A stretch of 64,000 bases of DNA from Setoptus koraiensis (taxonomy: Eukaryota; Arthropoda), in assembly GCA_048013815.1 (NCBI GenBank), contig CM106585.1, forward strand, positions 13,206,001 to 13,270,000. The letters are read 5' to 3'. Positions within the stretch are counted from its first letter, which is position 1; every line of letters begins with the position of its first letter. Made by a program: the position numbers and the translations under genes. The notes under the pieces are model-generated. The model saw only the letters and a list, made by a program, of their open reading frames with translations. It made no database searches and was not told where the DNA came from. Of this stretch, positions 57,203 to 64,000 are shown piece after piece.

Positions 57203-57778
57203 GTAAGTAGACATACTTGTAACACTAACCGCTTTCACTTCTCGCCGGCTAACTAAATAGCCACTCCGACTGGCTGCCAGGCTGACAGACTGACAGTGCC
57301 AGCATTATTTCGAGCAACATGTGTCGACGGTGAGAGACAAGTGGCTGCACAATTCACTTTATCCACGAACGATCGGGATTTTCAGTTGAAAGATGGTGGT
57401 TTAAAGTTCCAAGTTATTAGTTATTATATCTAGTCTTAAACTGACTCGTTTAACTGCTGCTGCTGCTGCCGATAGTGGTAGCAGTTTACTTGAGTGGCTA
57501 AGAGCGGATAGGCGAATGATACAAATGGATTGAGACAATTATTGAAACTTGTCGCCACTCTCCGAACCATCGCTCGCTTCTTTTGCTGGCTGTGACATGA
57601 TTCCAATGAACCTTTCGCAAACATTAATCGGCCAGCCCTGACACTGATACTGACACCATCAACCTGTTATCGTCGTCGTCGTCGTGTTCACTACCACTGC
57701 CACTGTCAGACTAAAGTGGGAAGTAAGCGTAAACACAGTTTAAATCATCATTCGCCCATCCAATAATAATAATAATAA

Positions 57779-57893
57779 CAAGACGAGATGACTGTGTGTG
57801 CCAGCCCCAAAAGATCAGAAGTTAATGTGAGAGATGAACAACCTGAACACATACCGTATATCGACTACTCGGGCATAGACGCATGTGACATTG
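57779..57893 (+). CDS. Candidate exon, weak
   Basis: A short open stretch with protein-like composition: MTVCASPKRSEVNVRDEQ, then PEHIPYIDYSGIDACDI, ending at ATTG/GTAAGG, a good donor. If the exon began after GACGAG (57788) it would be in phase 0 with the exon at 56969. But the acceptor has no pyrimidine tract and I do not recognise the peptide. It might be an alternative exon, an alternative first exon, or chance. Confidence 0.25.
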
Positions 57894-58183
57894 GTAAGGC
57901 CGCTTTTATCCCTGGATTGGAAGCTGATAATAACGAATCAAGCCAATAAGAAGTTCCTCACTAGACACTGGAGAGTTAAAACTAACGTTTCTGTGCTCAT
58001 TATAACCATAGTGGCCGTCGATTGAGGCAGTTTTACCTACCACATGCCATGATATGGCATGTATGAGTGGTGTTCATCGAGCGTGTAATGGCACTCTTAC
58101 AATACTTATACTTGTGATACTGCTCAAAAGAAAAAGTTGTAACTTGTTTAGCTTAGTTGGTTAACAGCAACGACACTCAAACA

Positions 58184-58207
58184 GTTAGTCGGTCATGACC
58201 GACTAAC
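58184..58207. repeat. Perfect 24-bp palindrome
   Basis: The half-site GTTAGTCGGTCA is mirrored exactly with no spacer; the centre is GTCATGAC, as at 29560-29577. Confidence 0.93.
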
Positions 58208-59744
58208 ACACAGCGCGATCCAATTAGGCGAATTATGTTGATTATCAACAGAAACATTATCTGCCTAAACACAAACAACGCGACATGAGATGAATATCGA
58301 TAGCGCCAAGGTTAACACTGACAGTGTGTCACAGATTCTACTATTTTCGGCACCACTATCAACTGCTGATGATGAGACTAATAGGCCAAATTGGAAATTC
58401 TGGAGCTCATCATTCAGCATATACAACTGTATCGGCAATATCCGCTTTTAGCACATTTAGCATAAACATTTTGCACCACGGCCATGTGTATCAATTAAAA
58501 CTTAAGTGCACATTTGATAGCTTGTTTTAACTGCCTTCAAAGCATTTTACAACAACTACAACGACAAAACGACTCCTCCAACGTATCCTGGTTTTCCTAC
58601 TTGTGTGTTGTTTATGTGGGTATCTGCGCCTACAGGTACATGCAAACATTGTTTAGTTGGATTAAAACGTCGCACCCAACAAGAGGTTATCTGTTGATGG
58701 AAGACTGACACATAGTAACACATAGTGATAGCTGTATTAGCCGAATTGGCTAATTAATTGGCATCTCCCCAATCAACAGTTTGCCTTGATCAGAACGTGC
58801 CTCGTCGAACGTGAGCTAAAAGAGTGGCGCGCTGTTAATTAATTTAATCTTTTGCTTAAAGCACTCGCAAGTAACAACAACGTTACTCATGATCAACAAG
58901 TCGTCGTTCAACTGGTTGAGCGGCGAACGGAAACTAATTATCAAATTGATCTTTACACCGATATTGGCTTGTTATTTATTCATCGCGTCCATGCTGTTGC
59001 GGTTGATAACAGGCGGTTGTGCGGCTAGCCAATCAAATAAAATTGTTGGTGCCTTGTTGGCAACTCTCATTAATTATCTCTCATGTATAAACATGAGCAC
59101 TGATGCAGCAGCAGTAGCGATGGCTTGTCATCTAACAAAGTCAGTGTGACCTTTGCATCAATAACGGCGGGCTTAATTGATTGCCGTTGTGTGTGTGTGT
59201 TGGCTTGAGATTGTCGACTTGCAAGTTGCAACAACAATGGCACTTCCTCAAGATGACCACTGCTGCCACTTGTTGCACGACTAGACACAGAGCGAGTTAC
59301 CGAGAGCGTTTGTTGTTGCTATTTGATTTGTCTATTGTTGTGTAACTGTATTTGGTCGCGCACAAACAAACATTCACACCTGTGAACAACAGGTAGCCCA
59401 ATGGGCCGAAGTCCTGACGCCAACAACCAGCCAGCTGACCAATTGATCGCCTCAAACAACTCAAACCGGCACACCGAACACAGGTTAGTTAGTCGTTTGT
59501 TGCTGTTGTCGTTGTTGCTGTCGCTGCTGTTGTTGCCGTCGTTGTTGTTGTTGCCGTCGTTGTTGTTGTGTGGAAGCCGGGAGAGACACATAATAACAAA
59601 CAGCTAAACCGATTGTTGTGTTATATTCAATTAGTGGTGGTTGTTGCTCGTTAGTGAGGCCGCTGCTTACGCGGCTTGCCAGCATTGGCAGTCGACAATG
59701 AGTCGACTGGACAATTCGCCCAATTTGTTCGCTCAGCCGACTGC

Positions 59745-59822
59745 AGTCAGCTGATGGTCAGCCGATGGTCAGCCGACTGCAGTCAGCCGATGGTCAGCCG
59801 ACTGCAGTCAGCCGATGGTCAG
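59745..59822. repeat. 26-bp-type tandem array
   Basis: Alternating GCCGATGGTCA and GCCGACTGCAGTCA units, about three rounds; CTGCAG and the GACTGCAGTC word are themselves palindromic. Confidence 0.8.
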
Positions 59823-60793
59823 CAGCTAATCGGCTGAGCTGGCAAGATGCAAACGGCAGAAAGGGTTGCAAGTTGCGCAACATTAATACAGGCAACGAGG
59901 GTGATGGCAAGCGGCAAACAATCATTAGTGGTAGGATAGCGCTGTTTTCTATAGAGTTTGTTTGCATACAGTGAATACCCTAGTGAATAATCAGTTTGCC
60001 AGCTGGCGATGATGTGTGTTTGTATATTACATCTCATACTTGAATTATGATATACAAATGATGTTTTAATACGTCTGGCCACTGTCAAATAACGACACCG
60101 TTTGGACCAGTCCCGAGTGGCGCCACCTCAGGCCAATTCGAGACAACAGCCCTGGACAACAATTGCGATACACACACATATAAATATGGCAGCCACTTGA
60201 TCGACGACAGTGCCAATTTATAAGTTACATACCAATGTATGTTGACTGACACCAAATCAGACTTGTGAGCTGACTTGCGAGGCGAGCGGCCAACTGCAGC
60301 AAGCGCCTGCCAATATGCAAATTTGGCAAGCGATCGGCAAGCTGTCACTGGGAAATTGATAGTATGAATTGTAACTGTAACATGGACGCGACCACGTCTG
60401 ACGTCTTAATAGCAGCGACTATAAAATAGCATAAACTATAAAATAACGGTAAACTGTTTACCCTTTGCTGCGATGTTTGCCTCGTCGCCGCCGCCGCCGT
60501 CGCCGTCGCTTCGTTTACGGTCGACATCACTTTCGTGGGCCGACGATAATAAGCGATAGCAATAGCAATGATAATGGCGATAGTGATAATGATAGTTATA
60601 GCGTGTGCTCAAACGGCTCACTGAAACGGCTATCGCTCGCTTCCGTTTGGCCAATCGGACACAATTTGCATATAGCTTGGGCGCTTGTTATCACTTGCTA
60701 CAAACAGTGCAAACGGATAAATAATGGCCACTGTCTGTTTGTAGTGTCCATTTTATTTTATGTGTTTGTACAGCGTAGTAGTAGTAGTAGTAG

Positions 60794-60827
<34 letters not shown>

Positions 60828-60884
60828 AGGTGAGCTTGTCCGTACAACAGTTGTAAAAAAGTAACTGTATTACCTGGCGAGATA

Positions 60885-60911
60885 AAGTGATGATTTGCGC
60901 AATCATCACTT
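60885..60911. repeat. Hairpin, 11-bp arms, 5-nt loop
   Basis: AAGTGATGATT, TGCGC, AATCATCACTT; it contains TTGCGCAA across its apex. Confidence 0.9.
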
Positions 60912-61095
60912 GAGCAGGCTTTCCACGCGGCCATCGGTCAGCTGTCAGTCAGACAGTAGTTGATATTTAGTAGCCCTAATGGCCGCTACTAAATTTGTAT
61001 ATATAATACTATTATATAATATACTATTATACAATATATATTGTACATACACGCTGATATTACGCTGACCCGGCATGTCTGAAGGTAAAATAAAA

Positions 61096-61122
61096 TGAGA
61101 GAGAGAGAGAGAGAGAGAGATT
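61096..61122. repeat. (GA)n microsatellite
   Basis: Uninterrupted GA run. An opposite-sense CT run lies at 61976-62023. Confidence 0.9.
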
Positions 61123-61975
61123 CCGTTAATTTCGCCACTTATGCAGCCATATAACTGTATCATGGGGCCTTGCAGGTGACCATTGCGCTGTCGTCGTTGG
61201 CTGGTCTTTGTTTATCGCTCGTTTTACCATTGAACTCATTAGATGTCAAGTGTGTGGCATGCAATTAATTACAGACAAACAAAAAAACACACACACACAC
61301 ATTCAGTTCCGTTCCGTTGTTTTACTCTAATGAATGTCACTCTTCTTCGTCTGCCTCCAATCCGACGACGACAACAACCGAGCGAAAGCGCTGAGACAAA
61401 GAGACTAATTACACCAAATTCAGTGTGCTGGTGTGACCGATAAACTTGAACTTGTCCCCTCGTCTGACATGAAAATAAACAGTTGCCCATGCCCACGACC
61501 ACAGGAAGTGCGGTGCGTCTACACAATGTCAACTGCTGCTGCTGCTGCCACTGTCAGCACAATGTTCGCCGGCAACAAAATACCAATATTATATATTACA
61601 TAATAATATGATATTAATTCGTCATGACAGGTGACGAAAGTCGGTCACATGGTCGGCGGCCGATAATTGCATGCAGCATGCATAAACACACATAAACACA
61701 TGCTATCGTCATGTTATCATGTGATACATGTTGCCGATAATTTGCTTAGACAGCAGCTCTTAGCGCGCCAGATAAACAGTGCCAATTATTCGGCACCAAC
61801 AACAACGACAGCGACAACAATCGAGCGTACTGTTATTAATTTCACCTTCCATTGATTAACGGTTGCGCTGCGGCTCTCCGCTGATTATCAATTCAGGCCA
61901 AAGCTTGAGGCAATAAACAAATTGTTGTTTGTTGTGGCCCGATTTCTCGGTGGCTTTTTGCGGCAGCGACACTTC

Positions 61976-62023
61976 TCTGTCTCTCTCTGTCTCTGTCTCT
62001 CTCTCTCTCTCTCTCTCTTTGTC
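61976..62023. repeat. (CT)n microsatellite with GT interruptions
   Basis: CT run broken by a few TGTC units; the minus strand gives a spurious Arg/Glu frame. Confidence 0.88.
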
Positions 62024-62249
62024 TGTCTTGCTGGCCAACAATGGAGCGAGCCGAGGTTGTGTTTGTCATGACACAACACTGGCCAGAGACTAGATTGCCG
62101 CTCACCGGAAGTGTCCCTCATTCTGTGTGTGTGTGTGAATGTGCCAGAAACAATGGTCGATGGACGGATTCACGGGCACACGAATAGTGAGCGAGTCGGG
62201 CACACTTTCAATTGGGCATACTCGTCGCTTGGGTGCAACAACTGCGAGC

Positions 62250-62332
62250 CAGCAACAACGACAGCAGCAACAACAACAACAGCAACAACGACAGCAGCAA
62301 CAACAACAACAGCAACAACGACAGCAACAGGT
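62250..62332. repeat. CAACAACGACAGCAG compound array
   Basis: Three rounds of a roughly 30-bp unit built from CAACAACAACAACAGCAACAA and CGACAGCAG. It ends at CAGGTGAGAG, which resembles a splice donor but follows repeat DNA. Confidence 0.85.
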
Positions 62333-64000
62333 GAGAGATAGGATTGGCAAAGGCGGCAACAATTGCGCAACAGAAACAACAACAACGCTGTTGCAACGCG
62401 ATGCGAAGCGTGTGTGTGTGTGTGTGTCTTTTTAAATTATACCAAGTGAAAACGGCAACAACAATATGATGGCTACGACGATAATTACGACCACGATGGC
62501 GATTGCAATCAAGCACGCGCGATCATGATGAGTAGAGCAGTCGCCATGCCCACTGTTACCAGCAACAAGTTGACCATTTGTGGACCATCTCTGAATATCT
62601 GAATCTTTGAATCTTTGAATCTCTGGATTGAGCCAAACATCTCACACAATGATGTGCCCGTTTGCGACAAACAATTGCGACAATGTCCGACCGAGAACAG
62701 GTTGTTGCACACACGCACTTGACACTTGCCAGCCATTTGTTGGCCAGCGTGAAAAGATGATTTTGTTGGCTGTTGCTGTTGTTGTTGTTGTTGTTGTCTT
62801 CATCGCTGACCAGCTGACCAGCTGGCCAGCTGGCGCTCGCCGTTGATGATGGGAAAAACGGAAATTAATAATAACGATGGATTTATCGCGCCACAACAAT
62901 ACGGAACAAGGCCAAATGCAGCTCATTAAATATTACAAAACAACAACCATAAAGCACCGTTTAGACATGCACACCGGCGGAGATGCAAACTCTGGCCACT
63001 TTGGCCACTCTCGCTAACAGCGCCATTGTTTGGCACGATGGCTCGATTGCGCAAGCGACAAATAATTGAATAACAATGTTATCACTGTCATCATCTGTCT
63101 GGGCACAATTGTCAGACTTGGGCCACTTTGCGACTGCAACAAATTGTAAATTGTGTCCACACTCGCCGGCGCCCATTCCGACGACAGTATCCGCTTCTTA
63201 ATTGCGCCCCAGATTGCGTCGGATTAGACCAGAGGATAATGCACATTACACTCTGGCGTGTGCGCTCTTGTGTGACGGAAAGCGGCCTACAGAATATACA
63301 AAATATTTCGACAATATTCACACTTTTCAGCTACTGTGTGCACTTTGCTGCAACACGAACATGGCTTTCAATTTTAGGCCACTCCGCGGGCCGACACACC
63401 GGGAAAAAAATGGCGACATTCCGGCAAAAATATCGACATACCGGCGCAAAAATATCGACACCCTCCCGTTTGTCTTCCGACGATATTGCGGACCGCTGGC
63501 GATCGCACAATATTCACACTAATACTGATGATAAATACTGATGATAGTCCGGCGCGATGCATTGATGATTTTATTTATATACGTTGACGCTGATAATTGT
63601 TTCATCATCGCTGATACTCGATCGCTTCGTCGCTATGTTTGTGTCGACGGCGATGCTGGCCATCATCGCAATGCTTGCTGAGCCATGTTTTTGCACTGGC
63701 AACTCGCTACTTTCGAGTTACGTTCGGGTTACGTTCGAGTCACTCTCGAGCTACTCCCGAGCTGGTCGCAACTCACACCAAATCTCACAAATTGTCGAGC
63801 GATGAAGCAGGCCAACTAATGGCACGATGATGAATTAGTTTATGTTAATATTAGCATTGTAATGAAGATTCAATTACTTGCCGTTGTTGTTGCCGTTGTT
63901 GTTGTTGCTGCTTTTGCTGCTGTTGTTGTTGCATTCATTATTATGCATGCTGCGCCATGTTGAAACTTAAAAAATGAAATGCAACAACAGCAACAGCAAC

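Larger units (their letters stand above)
57203..64000 (+). other. Following intron of the MH2-family gene (or gene 3' side)
   Basis: Starts with a consensus donor GTAAGT. No later exon of the remembered family (KIKMDD..GNILIKR-type) is visible up to the window end, so this intron is probably longer than 6 kb. It holds palindromes and hairpins (58184-58207, 60885-60911), microsatellites, and three more TTGCGCAA words at 59873, 60895 and 62363. Open frames are short and unconvincing. Confidence 0.5.

Noticed and set aside
58889..59149. 86-codon plus-strand frame with hydrophobic stretches
   Set aside because: No recognised family, no splice context, and ordinary intronic surroundings; not enough to call a gene.
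60465..60833. Arg-rich then Ser/Cys-rich 122-codon frame
   Set aside because: Formed by a CGC-type run at one end and TAG/GTT microsatellites at the other.

Overview
The window is nuclear DNA of an invertebrate, most likely an arthropod; a mite is possible but is only a guess. The genes have spliceosomal introns with GT..AG ends. One intron (23193-23292) carries an exact TACTAAC branch point. Dinucleotide, CAA/GTT and 9-22 bp tandem repeats are abundant. One 500-N scaffold gap is present. I see no bacterial or viral genes and no tRNA or rRNA.

Layout. 1-3.8 kb is repeat-rich intergenic DNA. 3.8-5.3 kb holds a PIN-domain nuclease gene (minus strand) whose 3' end is tandemly duplicated. 6.5-7.4 kb has a small secreted cysteine-rich protein gene and a doubtful small ORF. 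7.8-14.7 kb is a complete three-exon gene for the U5 snRNP helicase Brr2/SNRNP200 (minus strand, 2,166 aa). 15.3-15.9 kb is the 3' exon of a C19orf47-like SAM-domain gene (minus). It runs into about 4.8 kb of almost pure T/G sequence followed by the N gap, which together look like a decayed contig end. 21.7-22.8 kb is deoxyhypusine synthase, and 23.0-23.6 kb is the Golgi protein SYS1 (two exons).

From 25.3 kb to the end of the window lies one gene on the plus strand. Its first coding exon is 25292-25504 and its second is 56969-57202; both junctions are phase 0 and the reading frame continues across them. I associate it from memory with the invertebrate MH2-domain (Expansion-like) family. The 31.5-kb intron between them has no convincing gene but is unusual. 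It is full of self-complementary words (at least 16 TTACGTAA and 13 TTGCGCAA, where fewer than one of each is expected), perfect fold-back hairpins with 10-19 bp arms, and many E-box-like CAGCTG/CAGGTG words. This intron is the part of the window most worth a second look.

The recognised genes are housekeeping functions (splicing, eIF5A hypusination, Golgi trafficking) and do not form a pathway. All calls rest on reading the sequence and on remembered family sequences; no database search was run.
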